Below, piece by piece: positions 9,500-19,846 of a stretch of DNA of 64,000 nucleotides. The notes below the pieces were generated by a model. That model was not told the origin of the DNA. It ran no database searches and saw nothing but the letters and a program-made list of their open reading frames with translations. Source of the stretch: Streptomyces sp. NBC_00569 (GTDB lineage Bacteria; Actinomycetota; Actinomycetes; Streptomycetales; Streptomycetaceae); NCBI RefSeq assembly GCF_036345255.1, contig NZ_CP107783.1, positions 4,513,501 through 4,577,500 on the forward strand, in the 5' to 3' direction. The position numbers and the translations under genes were made by a program. Numbering within the stretch: the stretch's first letter is position 1; every line of letters starts with the position of its first letter.

Positions 9500-10101
9500 T
9501 ACGCACCCGCTCCCGCACGCGCACGAAGCAGAGCCGCGGGGGCGACGTCCTCGAGGGGCAGACCACGGCGAGCCGCGATCTCCTCGGGACGCTGCAGGCC
9601 CTTGAGGGCCTCCACGGTCGCGTGCACGATGTTGATCGCGTTCGACGAGCCGAGAGACTTCGACAGGATGTCGTGAACGCCGGCGCACTCGAGCACGGCG
9701 CGCACCGGGCCACCGGCGATAACGCCGGTACCGGGAGCAGCCGGCTTGAGCAGGACGACGCCCGCAGCCTTCTCGCCCGTGATCGGGTGCGGGATGGTGC
9801 CCTGGATACGGGGGACCTTGAAGAAGTGCTTCTTGGCCTCCTCAACACCCTTGGCGATGGCGGCCGGCACCTCCTTGGCCTTGCCGTAACCGACGCCTAC
9901 CGTGCCATCGCCATCGCCCACTACGACGAGCGCAGTGAAGCTGAAGCGACGGCCACCCTTGACAACCTTGGCGACACGGTTGATCGCGACAACGCGCTCA
10001 ACGTATGCGGTCTTCTCGGCGGCAGCGCCACCGTCGCGACCCTTCCGGTCCCGCCGCTCGCCGCCACCGGCACCGCTTCCGCGGCGCTGGGGTCCAGCCA
10101 T
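9499..10101 (-). CDS. rpsE: 30S ribosomal protein S5
   Basis: Helps hold decoding fidelity; spectinomycin-resistance mutations map to its loop near [13 protein letters not shown]. The 200-residue protein has an Arg/Gly-rich N-terminus, the double-stranded-RNA-binding-like domain ([40 protein letters not shown]) and the C-terminal domain with an Ala/Arg tail. No resistance change is obvious by eye. Confidence 0.97.
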   Translation of the reverse strand: MAGPQRRGSGAGGGERRDRKGRDGGAAAEKTAYVERVVAINRVAKVVKGGRRFSFTALVVVGDGDGTVGVGYGKAKEVPAAIAKGVEEAKKHFFKVPRIQGTIPHPITGEKAAGVVLLKPAAPGTGVIAGGPVRAVLECAGVHDILSKSLGSSNAINIVHATVEALKGLQRPEEIAARRGLPLEDVAPAALLRARAGAGA

Positions 10102-10143
10102 TGGAATTACCTCTCTTCGTTTTCCGCTAGCTACGGAACCGGA

Positions 10144-10527
10144 TCAGAACTTCAGACCGGCTTCGCGGGCGGCGTCCGCCAGAGCGGCGATGCGCCCGGC
10201 GTACTGGTTACCACCACGGTCGAACACGACAGCCTCGACGCCCGCGGCCTTGGCACGCTCGGCGACCAGGGCGCCGACCTTGACGGCCTGCGCGGACTTG
10301 TCGGCCTCGACACCACGGATCGAGGTGTCCAGGGTCGACGCCGACGCGAGGGTGTGACCCTTAACGTCGTCGATGACCTGGGCCACGATGTGGCGGTTCG
10401 AACGCGTCACAACCAGGCGCGGACGCTCGGCCGTACCCGAGATGTGCTTACGGATACGAATGTGACGGCGCTTGATGGCAGCACGCTTGTAAGCGTCGCC
10501 CTTAGCAATCTTGACACCGTATGCCAT
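10144..10527 (-). CDS. rplR: 50S ribosomal protein L18
   Basis: Binds 5S rRNA with L5 and bridges it to 23S rRNA. It has 127 residues with [20 protein letters not shown] near the start and [17 protein letters not shown] at the end, both typical. It lies between rplF (3 bases upstream) and rpsE (42 bases downstream). Confidence 0.96.
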   Translation of the reverse strand: MAYGVKIAKGDAYKRAAIKRRHIRIRKHISGTAERPRLVVTRSNRHIVAQVIDDVKGHTLASASTLDTSIRGVEADKSAQAVKVGALVAERAKAAGVEAVVFDRGGNQYAGRIAALADAAREAGLKF

Positions 10528-10530
10528 GGC

Positions 10531-11070
10531 TTACTTACCCGCCTTTCCGACCTTGCGGCGGATGACTTCGCCTTCGTACTTGACGCCCTTGGCCTTGTAC
10601 GGGTCGGGCTTGCGCAGCTTGCGGATGTTGGCCGCAACCTCGCCGACCTTCTGCTTGTCGATGCCCTCGACCGAGAACTTGGTCGGCGACTCGACCTTGA
10701 AGGAGATGCCCTCGGGCGCCTCGATCACGATCGAGTGGCTGTAGCCGAGCGAGAACTCCAGGTTGGAGCCCTTCGCCAGGACGCGGTAACCGACACCGCT
10801 GATCTCGAGCTTCTTCACGTAACCCTCGGTCACGCCGGTGATCATGTTGGCCACCAGCGTGCGGGACAGGCCGTGCAGAGCCTTGTTCTGACGCTCATCA
10901 TTGGGACGGGCGACGTTCAGCACGCCGTCCTCGTCCTTCGTGATGACGATCGGAGCGACGATCGTGTGGCTGAGGGAGCCCTTGGGACCCTTAACCGAGA
11001 CCGTACGACCGTCGATGGTGACGTCCACGCCGGCGGGAACCGTGATGGGGAGCTTGCCAATACGCGACAT
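10531..11070 (-). CDS. rplF: 50S ribosomal protein L6
   Basis: Large-subunit protein near the factor-binding stalk base. It has 179 residues, beginning [20 protein letters not shown], with the duplicated alpha/beta domain and the C-terminal signature [20 protein letters not shown]. It sits between rpsH and rplR with short spacers. Confidence 0.97.
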   Translation of the reverse strand: MSRIGKLPITVPAGVDVTIDGRTVSVKGPKGSLSHTIVAPIVITKDEDGVLNVARPNDERQNKALHGLSRTLVANMITGVTEGYVKKLEISGVGYRVLAKGSNLEFSLGYSHSIVIEAPEGISFKVESPTKFSVEGIDKQKVGEVAANIRKLRKPDPYKAKGVKYEGEVIRRKVGKAGK

Positions 11071-11091
11071 TAGCTATTCCTCCGTTCCCGA

Positions 11092-11490
11092 CTACCAGAC
11101 GTAGGCGAGGACTTCCCCACCTACGCCCTTCTTGCCTGCCTGCTGGCCGGTCAGAAGACCGTGCGACGTGGAGATGATCGCCACGCCGAGGCCGCCGAGG
11201 ACCTTGGGCAGGTTGGTGGACTTCGCGTAAACCCGGAGACCGGGCTTGGAGATCCGCTTGATGCCCGCAATGGAGCGCTCACGGTTCGGGCCGAACTTGA
11301 GCTCGAGGACGAGGTTCTTGCCAACCTCGGCGTCCTCGGTCTTCCAGCCCGTGATGAAGCCCTCCTGCTGGAGGATCTCCGCGATGTGAGACTTGATCTT
11401 GCTGTGCGGCATCGCCACGGTGTCGTGGTACGCCGAGTTCGCGTTACGCAGACGAGTCAGCATGTCCGCGATCGGATCAGTCATGGTCAT
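11092..11490 (-). CDS. rpsH: 30S ribosomal protein S8
   Basis: Binds 16S rRNA helix 21 and in E. coli is the translational regulator of the spc operon. The chosen ATG at 11490 gives 132 residues beginning [20 protein letters not shown], the usual length; the frame stays open further upstream but that part is not S8. The C-terminus shows [21 protein letters not shown] 223-base gap separates it from rpsN upstream. Confidence 0.97.
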   Translation of the reverse strand: MTMTDPIADMLTRLRNANSAYHDTVAMPHSKIKSHIAEILQQEGFITGWKTEDAEVGKNLVLELKFGPNRERSIAGIKRISKPGLRVYAKSTNLPKVLGGLGVAIISTSHGLLTGQQAGKKGVGGEVLAYVW

Positions 11491-11713
11491 GAATTGGCCT
11501 TCGGCCTCTCTCGCCGGGGTTTCCTGTATGCGCCATCCCTCTCCCCACACAGAGGCGGGACGGGTGCGGTGCGGGGACCTACGGCGTAGTAAGTCGGTAT
11601 GGGCGGCGGGCGCCCAACCCCACAAGCCTACGGCATGTGAAGGAGGGCTCCCGCCGTCCAAATACTTACCGAGAGCGTCCGGTAATTCCCAAGTCCCTAA
11701 GGACAGAAGGGGA

Positions 11714-11899
11714 TTACCAGGAGCTCTTGGTCACGCCCGGCAGCTCGCCACGGTGAGCCATCTCACGAAGGCACACGCGGCACAGGCCGAACTTGCGGTA
11801 CACGGAGTGCGGGCGGCCGCAGCGCTGGCAGCGGGTGTAGCCACGCACACCGAACTTCGGCTTACGAGCAGCCTTGGCAATAAGAGCCTTCTTCGCCAT
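11714..11899 (-). CDS. rpsN: 30S ribosomal protein S14 type Z
   Basis: A 61-residue S14 beginning [20 protein letters not shown], with the zinc ribbon CQRC...CRVC. Short length and four cysteines define the zinc-binding type Z form (also called rpsZ). Its position between rplE and rpsH marks it as the housekeeping copy; zinc-independent paralogues, if present, lie elsewhere. Confidence 0.96.
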   Translation of the reverse strand: MAKKALIAKAARKPKFGVRGYTRCQRCGRPHSVYRKFGLCRVCLREMAHRGELPGVTKSSW

Positions 11900-11904
11900 C
11901 TCGG

Positions 11905-12462
11905 TTACGCCTCCTTGAAGGGGAAGCCGAGGTGACGAAGGAGCGCACGGCCCTCAGCGTCGTTGGTCGCCGTGGTGACCACGGTGATGTCCATACCCCG
12001 GACGCGGTCGATCTTGTCCTGGTCGATCTCGTGGAACATGACCTGCTCCGTGAGACCGAAGGTGTAGTTGCCACGGCCGTCGAACTGCTTGGGAGACAGA
12101 CCACGGAAGTCGCGGATGCGCGGAAGCGCGAGCGACAGGGTGCGGTCCAGGAACTCCCACATGCGGTCGCCACGGAGCGTGACGTGGGCACCGATCGGCT
12201 GACCCTCACGCAGCTTGAACTGCGCGATGGACTTGCGGGCCTTGGTGATGGCCGGCTTCTGACCGGTGATCGTGGTCAGGTCACGGACGGCACCGTCCAT
12301 GAGCTTGGAGTCACGGGCGGCGTCGCCGACACCCATGTTGACCACAATCTTGACGAGGCCCGGGGTCTGCATGACGTTCTCGTAGGAGAACTCTTCCTGC
12401 AGCTTGCCCGCGATCTCCTCGCGGTACTTCGTCTTGAGACGCGGAGTCGTGGTGGTAGCCAT
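11905..12462 (-). CDS. rplE: 50S ribosomal protein L5
   Basis: Binds 5S rRNA and contacts P-site tRNA. It has 185 residues with [40 protein letters not shown] and [20 protein letters not shown]. The start codon ATG overlaps the rplX stop by one base and rpsN follows after five bases, indicating tight coupling. Confidence 0.97.
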   Translation of the reverse strand: MATTTTPRLKTKYREEIAGKLQEEFSYENVMQTPGLVKIVVNMGVGDAARDSKLMDGAVRDLTTITGQKPAITKARKSIAQFKLREGQPIGAHVTLRGDRMWEFLDRTLSLALPRIRDFRGLSPKQFDGRGNYTFGLTEQVMFHEIDQDKIDRVRGMDITVVTTATNDAEGRALLRHLGFPFKEA

Positions 12463-12785
12463 CAGATGTCCTCACCCGTCCGCTTGGCAACGCGAACTTT
12501 GTTGCCCTCGTCGTCGAAGCGGTAACCGACACGCGTGACGACCTTGTTGCCGTCCTTCTCCACCACGAGCTGAACGTTGCTCACGTGGACAGGGGCCTCG
12601 GTCGTGACGATGCCACCGGCCTGCGAACCGCTGGCGGTGGGGCCGGCCTTGGTGTGCTTCTTGACCCGGTTGACACCCTCGACCAGGACGCGGTCCTCGC
12701 GGGGGAAGGCCGCGATGACCTTGCCCTGCTTGCCCTTGTCCTTACCGGTGATGACCTGTACCAGGTCGCCCTTCTTGATCTTCAT
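12462..12785 (-). CDS. rplX: 50S ribosomal protein L24
   Basis: Early-assembly large-subunit protein with an N-terminal KOW motif: [20 protein letters not shown] then [19 protein letters not shown]. At 107 residues it is full length. It starts two bases after the rplN stop and its own stop overlaps the rplE start. Confidence 0.97.
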   Translation of the reverse strand: MKIKKGDLVQVITGKDKGKQGKVIAAFPREDRVLVEGVNRVKKHTKAGPTASGSQAGGIVTTEAPVHVSNVQLVVEKDGNKVVTRVGYRFDDEGNKVRVAKRTGEDI

Positions 12786-12787
12786 GC

Positions 12788-13156
12788 TTACAGCACCTCC
12801 GGCGCGAGCGAGATGATCTTCATGAACTTCTTCTCGCGCAGCTCACGGCCCACCGGGCCGAAGATACGGGTGCCACGAGGGTCGCCGTCGTTCTTCAGAA
12901 TGACGGCGGCGTTCTCGTCGAAGCGGATGTACGAGCCGTCCGGACGGCGGCGCTCCTTGACGGTGCGAACGATGACCGCCTTGACGACGTCACCCTTCTT
13001 CACGTTGCCGCCGGGGATCGCGTCCTTGACGGTGGCGACGATGACGTCACCGATGCCCGCGTAGCGGCGACCCGAGCCACCGAGAACACGGATGGTGAGA
13101 ATTTCCTTCGCACCCGTGTTGTCGGCGACGCGCAGTCGCGACTCCTGCTGGATCAC
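12788..13156 (-). CDS. rplN: 50S ribosomal protein L14
   Basis: A 122-residue protein at the intersubunit face. It begins [20 protein letters not shown] and includes [20 protein letters not shown] and the conserved end [12 protein letters not shown]. It is conventionally the first gene of the spc operon and here follows a gap with two hairpins after rpsQ. Confidence 0.97.
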   Translation of the reverse strand: MIQQESRLRVADNTGAKEILTIRVLGGSGRRYAGIGDVIVATVKDAIPGGNVKKGDVVKAVIVRTVKERRRPDGSYIRFDENAAVILKNDGDPRGTRIFGPVGRELREKKFMKIISLAPEVL

Positions 13157-13184
13157 GTCTATCTCCTGATTGTCTGCCGGTTCC

Positions 13185-13251
13185 CCCGGGGCAGTTCAGT
13201 GAACTGCCCCGGGAGCCTGGCGGAACGAACTCTGAGGGATACCCCTCAGAG
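13185..13251 (-). terminator. two hairpins at the S10/spc boundary
   Basis: The rpsQ-rplN gap holds a 9-bp stem CTCTGAGGG / CCCTCAGAG (13230-13251) and a 13-bp stem CCCGGGGCAGTTC / GAACTGCCCCGGG (13185-13213). In transcription order the 9-bp stem comes first, right after the rpsQ stop. Together they are well placed to end, attenuate or process the S10 transcript before the spc genes. Neither has a strong U tract. Confidence 0.55.
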
Positions 13252-13253
13252 AA

Positions 13254-13538
13254 TTACTTGGCCTTCTCGAGGATCTCGACGATGCGCCAGCGCTTGGTCG
13301 CCGACAGCGGACGCGTCTCCATGATGAGGACGCGGTCGCCGACGCCGGCAGCGTTCTGCTCGTCGTGCGCCTTGAGCTTGTTCGTACGGCGGATGACCTT
13401 GCCGTACAGCGCGTGCTTGACGCGGTCCTCGACAGCGACGACGACGGTCTTGTCCATCTTGTCGCTGACGACCAGACCCTCACGGGTCTTGCGGAAGCCG
13501 CGGGCGGCAGTCTCTTCAGTCACGTTGCTCTCGCTCAT
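13254..13538 (-). CDS. rpsQ: 30S ribosomal protein S17
   Basis: Primary 16S-binding protein with an OB fold. It has 94 residues; the body [40 protein letters not shown] and [20 protein letters not shown] are canonical. The start ATG overlaps the rpmC stop by one base. It is the last gene of the S10 cluster. Confidence 0.97.
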   Translation of the reverse strand: MSESNVTEETAARGFRKTREGLVVSDKMDKTVVVAVEDRVKHALYGKVIRRTNKLKAHDEQNAAGVGDRVLIMETRPLSATKRWRIVEILEKAK

Positions 13539-13762
13539 CAGGCGTTCTCCACCGTCTCGATGCCCAGCTCGCGCTCACGCATGAGGGTGTAGATCCGCGC
13601 GATGTCCTTGCGGACGGCCTTCAGCCGACCGTGGTTCTCGAGCTGACCGGTCGCCGCCTGGAAACGGAGGTTGAACAGCTCTTCCTTGGCCTCGCGGAGC
13701 TTGTTGAGGAGCTCCTCGTTGCCCAGTTCGCGCAGCTCGGACGCCTTGGTACCGGCCGACAT
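13538..13762 (-). CDS. rpmC: 50S ribosomal protein L29
   Basis: Two-helix protein at the tunnel exit, part of the binding site for trigger factor and SRP. The ATG at 13762 gives 74 residues ([20 protein letters not shown], then a [20 protein letters not shown] segment). A GTG one codon upstream is an alternative. The ATG shares a base with the rplP stop (TGATG), implying coupled translation. Confidence 0.96.
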   Translation of the reverse strand: MSAGTKASELRELGNEELLNKLREAKEELFNLRFQAATGQLENHGRLKAVRKDIARIYTLMRERELGIETVENA

Positions 13763-14181
13763 CACGACTCACCTGCCTCGCGCCGAACAATCCGGCACTT
13801 CATCGGAAGCTTGTGAGCAGCGCGGGTAAGCGCCTCACGCGCAATCTTCTCGTTCGGGTAGGACAGCTCGAACATCACCCGACCCGGGTGAACGTTCGCG
13901 ACCCACCACTCGGGGGAACCCTTACCGGAACCCATGCGGGTCTCGGCGGGCTTCTTCGTAAGCGGGCGGTCCGGGTAGATGTTGATCCAGACCTTGCCGC
14001 CACGCTTGATGTGGCGGGTCATCGCGATACGAGCCGCCTCGATCTGGCGGTTGGTCACGTATGCCGGCGTGAGGGCCTGAATGCCGTACTCGCCGAACGC
14101 AACCGTCGTACCACCCTTGGCCTGACCGCGGCGCTTGGGGTGGTGCTGCTTGCGGTGCTTGACCCTACGGGGGATCAGCAT
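13762..14181 (-). CDS. rplP: 50S ribosomal protein L16
   Basis: Organises the A-site region of the large subunit. The 139-residue protein begins [20 protein letters not shown], with [40 protein letters not shown] and the usual C-terminus KLPMKCRIV. It lies between rpsC and rpmC with a 5-base spacer and a 1-base overlap. Confidence 0.97.
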   Translation of the reverse strand: MLIPRRVKHRKQHHPKRRGQAKGGTTVAFGEYGIQALTPAYVTNRQIEAARIAMTRHIKRGGKVWINIYPDRPLTKKPAETRMGSGKGSPEWWVANVHPGRVMFELSYPNEKIAREALTRAAHKLPMKCRIVRREAGES

Positions 14182-14186
14182 TTCGG

Positions 14187-15035
14187 TCAGGCCTCCGTTC
14201 CGGTGCTCTCAGCCGGAGCGGCAGCGGCGGGCGCGTCAGCCTTGGGGGCCTCGGCGGCCGGAGCCGACTGCTGCTGCGGCTTGCGGCCGCGGCCGCCACG
14301 CTCGCCACCACGGCCACCGCCGCGGGCCGGGCGGTCGCCGCCCGGGCCACCACCACGGGCCGGGCGGTTACCCGCACGGGCCGCAGCGTTCTCGGCGCGG
14401 ACCTCGGCGATGTTCTTGACGTCGCCCTTGTAGATCCAGACCTTCACACCGATACGGCCGAAGGTCGTCTTGGCCTCGAAGAAGCCGTAGTCGACGTTCG
14501 CGCGGAGCGTGTGCAGGGGCACACGGCCCTCGCGGTAGAACTCCGAGCGGGACATCTCGGCGCCGCCGAGACGGCCACCACACTGGATCTTGATGCCCTT
14601 GGCGCCGGCCTTCATCGAGGTCTGCATGCTCTTACGCATGGCGCGACGGAAGGAGACGCGGGAGGACAGCTGCTCGGCAACGGCCTGAGCAACCAGCTGA
14701 GCGTCGGTCTCGGGGTTCTTGACCTCGAGGATGTTCAGCTGGACCTGCTTGCCCGTGAGCTTCTCGAGGTCACCGCGGATGCGGTCGGCCTCGGCGCCAC
14801 GGCGGCCGATGACGATGCCCGGACGAGCGGTGTGGATGTCCACACGCACGCGGTCACGGGTGCGCTCGATCTCAACCTTCGAGATACCGGCGCGCTCCAT
14901 GCCGGAGGTCATCATGCGACGGATGGCTACGTCTTCCTTGACGTAGTCCTTGTACAGCTTGTCGGCGTACCAACGGGACTTGAAGTCCGTGGTGATACCG
15001 AGCCGGAACCCGTGCGGGTTTACCTTCTGGCCCAT
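14187..15035 (-). CDS. rpsC: 30S ribosomal protein S3 with RGG-rich tail
   Basis: Forms the mRNA entry pore and contributes to helicase activity. The 282-residue protein has the type II KH region ([20 protein letters not shown]) and the S3 C-domain ([28 protein letters not shown]-like [12 protein letters not shown]). After about residue 220 comes an extension with RGG/GGRGG repeats and then an Ala/Pro/Glu-rich end, absent from E. coli S3 but usual in actinobacteria. It overlaps rplV by one base. Confidence 0.97.
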   Translation of the reverse strand: MGQKVNPHGFRLGITTDFKSRWYADKLYKDYVKEDVAIRRMMTSGMERAGISKVEIERTRDRVRVDIHTARPGIVIGRRGAEADRIRGDLEKLTGKQVQLNILEVKNPETDAQLVAQAVAEQLSSRVSFRRAMRKSMQTSMKAGAKGIKIQCGGRLGGAEMSRSEFYREGRVPLHTLRANVDYGFFEAKTTFGRIGVKVWIYKGDVKNIAEVRAENAAARAGNRPARGGGPGGDRPARGGGRGGERGGRGRKPQQQSAPAAEAPKADAPAAAAPAESTGTEA

Positions 15036-15382
15036 TACCGGGTTCCTTCCTTGCTGCTGACGACCACGGTGATGTGGCTGGTCCGCTTACGGATCCGGTA
15101 GGCACGGCCCTGAGCACGCGGACGGAACCGCTTCAGGGTCGGGCCCTCATCCACGTACGCCTCGCTGATGACCAGCGAATTGGCGTCGGTGTGGTCGTAG
15201 TTGTGTGCAGCGTTGGCGATGGCGCTGTCCAGCACCTTGCCAACCGGCACGCTCGCGGCCTGCGGGGCGAAACGCAGGACCGCCTGAGCCTCCGTGGCAT
15301 CCATGCCACGGATGAGGTCCACCACTCGGCGGGCCTTCATGGGCGTGACGCGGATGTACCGCGCCTGGGCCCTGGCTTCCAT
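15035..15382 (-). CDS. rplV: 50S ribosomal protein L22
   Basis: Lines the exit tunnel; its beta-hairpin loop is a macrolide-resistance site. The ATG at 15382 gives 115 residues beginning [20 protein letters not shown], the expected length; the open frame continues 12 codons upstream with non-conserved sequence. The loop [20 protein letters not shown] looks normal. It overlaps rpsC by one base. Confidence 0.95.
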   Translation of the reverse strand: MEARAQARYIRVTPMKARRVVDLIRGMDATEAQAVLRFAPQAASVPVGKVLDSAIANAAHNYDHTDANSLVISEAYVDEGPTLKRFRPRAQGRAYRIRKRTSHITVVVSSKEGTR

Positions 15383-15424
15383 GGTTGTCCCTTCAGTGTT
15401 CGTCATAGTCGATTCCACCCCGCC

Positions 15425-15706
15425 TTAGCGGCGCTTCGACTTCCGGTCGTCCTTGACGTGACCCCGGAAGGTGCGCGTCGGCGAGAACTCGCCGAGCTTG
15501 TGGCCGACCATCGACTCGGTGACGAACACCGGGATGTGGATCTTGCCATTGTGCACCGCGATGGTGTGACCCAGCATGCTGGGGATGATCATCGAGCGAC
15601 GGGACCAGGTCTTGATGACGTTCTTGGTACCGGCTTCGTTCTGTACGTCCACCTTCTTTACGAGGTGTCCGTCGACGAAGGGTCCCTTCTTGAGACTGCG
15701 CGGCAT
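15425..15706 (-). CDS. rpsS: 30S ribosomal protein S19
   Basis: Head protein that forms a complex with S13. It has 93 residues beginning [20 protein letters not shown], with [20 protein letters not shown] and [20 protein letters not shown]. It starts 12 bases after the rplB stop. Confidence 0.97.
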   Translation of the reverse strand: MPRSLKKGPFVDGHLVKKVDVQNEAGTKNVIKTWSRRSMIIPSMLGHTIAVHNGKIHIPVFVTESMVGHKLGEFSPTRTFRGHVKDDRKSKRR

Positions 15707-15718
15707 CTAAACCCGCTC

Positions 15719-16555
15719 CTAGCGCTTCTTGTTCGTCTTGCGGCGGCGGACGATGTACTTGTTCGAAGCCTTCTTCGGCGAACGAGTACGACCCTCCTTC
15801 TGACCCCACGGGGAGACCGGGTGGCGACCACCGGAGGTCTTGCCCTCACCACCACCGTGCGGGTGGTCAACCGGGTTCATCGCCACACCGCGGACGGTCG
15901 GACGAACGCCGAGCCAGCGCTTGCGGCCGGCCTTGCCCCAGTTGATGTTCGACTGCTCGGCGTTGCCGACCTCGCCGATGGTGGCGCGGCAGCGAACGTC
16001 GACCAGGCGGATCTCGCCGGACGGCATGCGCAGGTGGGCCATCTGGCCCTCCTTCGCCAGCAGCTGCACGGAGGCACCTGCGGAGCGGGCGAACTTGGCA
16101 CCGCCACCGGGACGGAGCTCGATCGCGTGGATCGTGGTACCGACCGGGATGTTGCGGAGCGCCAGGTTGTTGCCCGGCTTGATGTCGGCCCCAGGACCGT
16201 TCTCGATGCGGTCACCCTGCGACAGGCCACGCGGAGCGACGATGTAACGCTTCTCGCCGTCGGCGTAGTGCAGCAGCGCGATGCGCGCGGTGCGGTTGGG
16301 GTCGTACTCGATGTGCGCGACCTTCGCCGGCACGCCGTCCTTGTCGTGACGACGGAAGTCGACCACTCGGTAGGCGCGCTTGTGTCCGCCACCCTGGTGG
16401 CGAACGGTCACACGACCGGCGTTGTTACGGCCGCCCTTGCTGTGCAGCGGGCGGACCAGCGACTTCTCCGGCGTGGACCGCGTGACCTCGACGAAGTCGG
16501 CGACGCTGGAGCCACGACGGCCCGGCGTAGTCGGCTTGTACTTGCGGATTCCCAT
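15719..16555 (-). CDS. rplB: 50S ribosomal protein L2
   Basis: One of the most conserved ribosomal proteins, needed for subunit association and the peptidyl-transferase centre. The 278-residue protein begins [20 protein letters not shown] and contains [20 protein letters not shown] and the signature [20 protein letters not shown] with the conserved histidines. Confidence 0.98.
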   Translation of the reverse strand: MGIRKYKPTTPGRRGSSVADFVEVTRSTPEKSLVRPLHSKGGRNNAGRVTVRHQGGGHKRAYRVVDFRRHDKDGVPAKVAHIEYDPNRTARIALLHYADGEKRYIVAPRGLSQGDRIENGPGADIKPGNNLALRNIPVGTTIHAIELRPGGGAKFARSAGASVQLLAKEGQMAHLRMPSGEIRLVDVRCRATIGEVGNAEQSNINWGKAGRKRWLGVRPTVRGVAMNPVDHPHGGGEGKTSGGRHPVSPWGQKEGRTRSPKKASNKYIVRRRKTNKKR

Positions 16556-16594
16556 TTCTCAGTCCTCGTCCGATATTCGGACCAAGGCGCTCCG

Positions 16595-17011
16595 TTAGGA
16601 GGCCTGGCCGAAGATGTCGATACGGTCGCCCTCAGCGAGGGTCACGATCGCGCGCTTGCTGTCGGCACGCTTGCCGAAGCCCGTCTTGGTGCGCTTGCGC
16701 TTGCCCTGACGGTTGATCGTGTTGACTCCGGTGACCTTGACCGAGAAGACCGCCTGGACGGCCTGCTTGATCTGGGTCTTGTTGGCCCCGGGCGCAACGA
16801 TGAAGGTGTACTTGCCCTCATCGAGGAGCGCGTAGCTCTTCTCGGAGACGACCGGCTTGAGGAGGACGTCACGGGGATCCGTGAAGCTCTTGCTCAGCGG
16901 CGTCTCAACGGTGTTCTTGCCCTCGGCCTCGTGGCGCTTCGCCTTGGCGATGCGCGCGGCCTTGGCGGCCTTGGCCGCCTTGGGGGCGATGCTCGGGTGA
17001 CGCGTAGCCAT
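16595..17011 (-). CDS. rplW: 50S ribosomal protein L23 with N-terminal extension
   Basis: Docking site for trigger factor and SRP at the tunnel exit. The L23 core ([40 protein letters not shown]) starts about residue 50. A Lys/Ala-rich extension ([20 protein letters not shown]) precedes it, making 138 residues against about 100 in E. coli, which matches Streptomyces proteins. The start overlaps the rplD stop by one base. Confidence 0.96.
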   Translation of the reverse strand: MATRHPSIAPKAAKAAKAARIAKAKRHEAEGKNTVETPLSKSFTDPRDVLLKPVVSEKSYALLDEGKYTFIVAPGANKTQIKQAVQAVFSVKVTGVNTINRQGKRKRTKTGFGKRADSKRAIVTLAEGDRIDIFGQAS

Positions 17012-17664
17012 CAGGCTTCGCTCCCTTCGGTGTCAGTGGCCTGCGGGCCGGACACGAAGGACTCGAAGGCGGCCTGGGTGAAGACCACGTCGTCCGAGAC
17101 GAGAACGTCGTACGTGTTCAGCTGGCCCGGCTCCAGGATGTGGACCTGGGGCAGGTTGCGAGCGGAGAGCAGCGCGGCCTCGTCGGCACGGTCGATCACC
17201 AGGAGCAGGTTCTTGCGCTCCGAGATCTTGGCGAGCAGCGACTTGGCGGCCTTGGTGGAGACTCCGCCGTCGACCACGCCGGTGACGACGTGGATGCGAG
17301 CGTTGCGGGCCCGGTCGGTGAGGGCGTGGCGCAGGGCCGCGGCCTTCATCTTCTTCGGGGTCCGCTGCGAGTAGTCACGCGGCTGCGGGCCGTGGACGAC
17401 GCCACCGCCGGCGAACTGCGGCGCACGGGTCGAACCCTGGCGCGCGCGGCCGGTGCCCTTCTGGCGGTAAGGCTTGCGCCCACCACCGCGGACCTCGCCG
17501 CGACGCTTGGTCTTGTGCGTGCCCTGACGGGCAGCTGCCAGCTGGGCGACGACGACCTGGTGGAGAAGCGGGATGCTGATCTTCTCGACGTCGAAGATCT
17601 CCGCGGGGAGCTCGACCGTCCCGGCCTTGTCGCCTGCCGGCGAAAGGATGTCAATGGTGCTCAT
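17011..17664 (-). CDS. rplD: 50S ribosomal protein L4
   Basis: Early-assembly protein; in E. coli it represses the S10 operon. The ATG at 17664 gives 217 residues starting [20 protein letters not shown]; the longer open frame upstream runs into rplC and is not L4. The tunnel loop is present ([20 protein letters not shown], then [18 protein letters not shown]). It follows rplC by 7 bases. Confidence 0.96.
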   Translation of the reverse strand: MSTIDILSPAGDKAGTVELPAEIFDVEKISIPLLHQVVVAQLAAARQGTHKTKRRGEVRGGGRKPYRQKGTGRARQGSTRAPQFAGGGVVHGPQPRDYSQRTPKKMKAAALRHALTDRARNARIHVVTGVVDGGVSTKAAKSLLAKISERKNLLLVIDRADEAALLSARNLPQVHILEPGQLNTYDVLVSDDVVFTQAAFESFVSGPQATDTEGSEA

Positions 17665-17671
17665 CGGTTCC

Positions 17672-18316
17672 TCAAACCCCCTTGGCCGCAGTACGGACCA
17701 GGACGAGGCCACCGTTCGGACCGGGAACTGCGCCCTTGATGAGGAGCAGGCCCTTCTCCGCGTCAACGGCGTGAACGGTCAGGTTCTGGGTGGTGACCCG
17801 CTCGTTGCCCATGCGACCCGCCATGCGCATGCCCTTGAAGACACGGCCGGGAGTGGCACAGCCACCGATGGAACCGGGCATGCGGTGCACACGGTGGGCA
17901 CCGTGGGACGCCTTGCCACCCTTGAAGTTGTGGCGCTTCATGACACCGGCGAAGCCCTTGCCCTTGCTCTTCGCGGTGACGTCAACCTTGACGCCGGCCT
18001 CGAAGACCTCGGCAGTGATCTCCTGGCCCAGCGTGTACTCGCTGGCGCCGGAGGTGCGGAGCTCCACCAGGTGGCGGCGCGGGGTTACATCGGCCTTGGC
18101 GAAGTGGCCCTTGAGGGGCTTGTTCACCTTGCGCGGGTCAATCTCGCCGAAGGCGATCTGGACCGACTCGTAGCCGTCAGTGTCGTTCGTACGGACCTGG
18201 GTCACGACGTTCGGACCGGCCTTGACCACGGTGACCGGGACGACACGGTTGTTGTCGTCCCAGACCTGGGTCATGCCGAGCTTCTCGCCCAGGATGCCCT
18301 TGATCTGCTTAGCCAT
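17672..18316 (-). CDS. rplC: 50S ribosomal protein L3
   Basis: Early-assembly protein whose long loop approaches the peptidyl-transferase centre. It has 214 residues beginning [20 protein letters not shown], with the loop segment [20 protein letters not shown] and [20 protein letters not shown]. It lies 14 bases after rpsJ. Confidence 0.97.
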   Translation of the reverse strand: MAKQIKGILGEKLGMTQVWDDNNRVVPVTVVKAGPNVVTQVRTNDTDGYESVQIAFGEIDPRKVNKPLKGHFAKADVTPRRHLVELRTSGASEYTLGQEITAEVFEAGVKVDVTAKSKGKGFAGVMKRHNFKGGKASHGAHRVHRMPGSIGGCATPGRVFKGMRMAGRMGNERVTTQNLTVHAVDAEKGLLLIKGAVPGPNGGLVLVRTAAKGV

Positions 18317-18330
18317 CTCTTCCGCGCCTC

Positions 18331-18639
18331 TCAGAGCTTGATCTCGATGTCAACGCCGGCCGGAAGGTCCAGGCGCATCAACGAGTCAACGGTCTTGGGC
18401 GTCGGGTCGAGAATGTCGATCAGGCGCTTGTGCGTGCGCATCTCGAAGTGCTCGCGAGAGTCCTTGTACTTGTGCGGCGACTTGATGACGCAGTACACGT
18501 TCTTCTCAGTGGGCAGCGGCACCGGGCCTGCGACCGACGCACCAGTGCGGGTCACCGTCTCGACGATCTTCTTCGCCGAGCTGTCGATGACCTCGTGGTC
18601 GTAGGCCTTGAGCCGGATGCGGATCTTCTGTCCCGCCAT
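18331..18639 (-). CDS. rpsJ: 30S ribosomal protein S10
   Basis: Head protein that also forms the NusB-S10 antitermination complex. It has 102 residues beginning [20 protein letters not shown], with [20 protein letters not shown] and [20 protein letters not shown]. It is the first gene of the S10 cluster, preceded by a long non-coding leader. Confidence 0.98.
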   Translation of the reverse strand: MAGQKIRIRLKAYDHEVIDSSAKKIVETVTRTGASVAGPVPLPTEKNVYCVIKSPHKYKDSREHFEMRTHKRLIDILDPTPKTVDSLMRLDLPAGVDIEIKL

Positions 18640-19018
18640 GGCTACTAGTAGTCCTGTCTCTCGAAACGCTCTGGAACCTGGCGGGCCCTATTCCACCCTC
18701 CTCCGACCCACGCGGTCGGGCGTGTCGCAGTCTCACTGACAGAAATATCCATACGGATTTCCCTGATCGGGAGCTGCAGCCCCTGGGACCGCGAAGCCGG
18801 GGGAAGAAACCCACCGGGTGCCTGGCTGAACCACCTCGCTGCACTTCCCGAAAGATTCCCGTACGTCCGCCCTAGCGCTGCCTTACGGCAGATGGGGCGA
18901 CGAGTACTGTGGGACTCGCTTCCGGTCCTCCCGGCGGGAGGCGCGCAGCATCGGCACTCAACCGAGCAACCCCGACAGTCTGCCACAGGCCGACCGTGCC
19001 TGGCCAATCGAGCCGTAG
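18640..19018 (-). promoter_or_regulatory. long untranslated leader of the S10 cluster
   Basis: The stretch 18640-19439 carries no convincing gene. If the promoter at 19019-19046 is used, the rpsJ transcript starts near 19010 with a leader of about 370 bases. It contains several GC-rich inverted stretches, such as CCTCCCGGCGGGAGG near 18936. Length and position suggest structured regulation, as for S10 leaders elsewhere, but I cannot fold it or match a known leader family. Confidence 0.4.
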
Positions 19019-19046
19019 AGAGTACCCCCGGAGTGACGAAGGTCAA
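19019..19046 (-). promoter_or_regulatory. candidate S10-cluster promoter (TTGACC - 16 bp - TACTCT)
   Basis: On the minus strand TTGACC (19046-19041) is followed after 16 bases by TACTCT (19024-19019). The -35 box is identical to those proposed here for rpsL and rplM. It is the best promoter-like pair I find in the 800-base gap upstream of rpsJ. The spacer is slightly short. Confidence 0.5.
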
Positions 19047-19439
19047 ACCGGGGGTGGGGCGGGTCGGAGAACCGGCGCGCGGGGGGTCGGTGAGGCGAAG
19101 GGCGTAGCGCCTGCTGAAGCCACCGTCATCAGCGCTCTCGAGTGAGACGACGGAACGGCGCGAGGGTGGCGCCGAGGCCCTCCGCCGCCGAGTTCTCCGG
19201 CGGCGCGGTGAGGGCCGGCCGGTCGGTCCGCCTCGGCCGGTTCGCCCGTGGTCGTGCGCGCGATGACAGCGCCCTTCGAAGCGACGGACTGCCCCTTCTC
19301 GGCCCGCCGGAATGCCGGCCCGAAAGAGGGAAGCATCGACGCCGGTGAAGCCGAAGGCTCCGGCGCCCCCCCCCTGCAGGAAGTCGCATGGCCTGTAAGG
19401 GAGTTGGGCCATGCTGGGAGGGCGAGGGCAGCGTGCACT

Positions 19440-19846
19440 ACGAAGCCCGTCTGTGCGAGAGCACTCCTGTCACGCCTCGCCGAGGGCTACACCAAGGCCG
19501 ACAGCGCGCCGCGCAGCTACTCGTACGCACTGACGACCGCCATGAGCCACTACTCCGGCGGCAAGGTGAGCCAGGAGGCCGAGCCGATGCGCCAGAGGGA
19601 GGACATATGGAGGAGGCGCTCCAGGGCCCCGGGCAGAACGTGTTCATCGCCCCCGTGCACCTGGCCCAGCTGAAGGCGGAGAGCGAGTTCGCCGACGTAC
19701 CGGCGGAGGAGATGACCCCAGCCCAGTACCGGGAGCCCGCCGCCCGCTACAACGGCGGACCGTACTGGCAGAGCGACAGCGCCCAGGCCTACGGGCGCGG
19801 GTTCGACAACAACCTGGACGACGCAAGGAACGCGCTGCGCCGATGA
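19440..19846 (+). pseudogene. frameshifted remnant of an unrecognised gene
   Basis: Protein-like sequence runs in one frame (LAEGYTKADSAPRSYSYALT, MSHYSGGKVSQEAEPMRQRE) to about 19605, then continues in another (EEALQGPGQNVFIAPVHLAQ, ARYNGGPYWQSDSAQAYGRG, NLDDARNALRR). A single indel near 19605 would join them into one reading frame. An ATG at 19607 with a strong GGGAGGA site could still express the last 79 residues. The ARYNGGPY segment faintly recalls lysozyme-like enzymes, but I cannot name the family. Confidence 0.5.

Noticed and set aside
18645..19412. 255-codon minus-strand frame upstream of rpsJ
   Set aside because: The translation is Arg/Pro/Gly-rich with no motif, has no ribosome binding site, and covers the candidate S10 promoter and leader.
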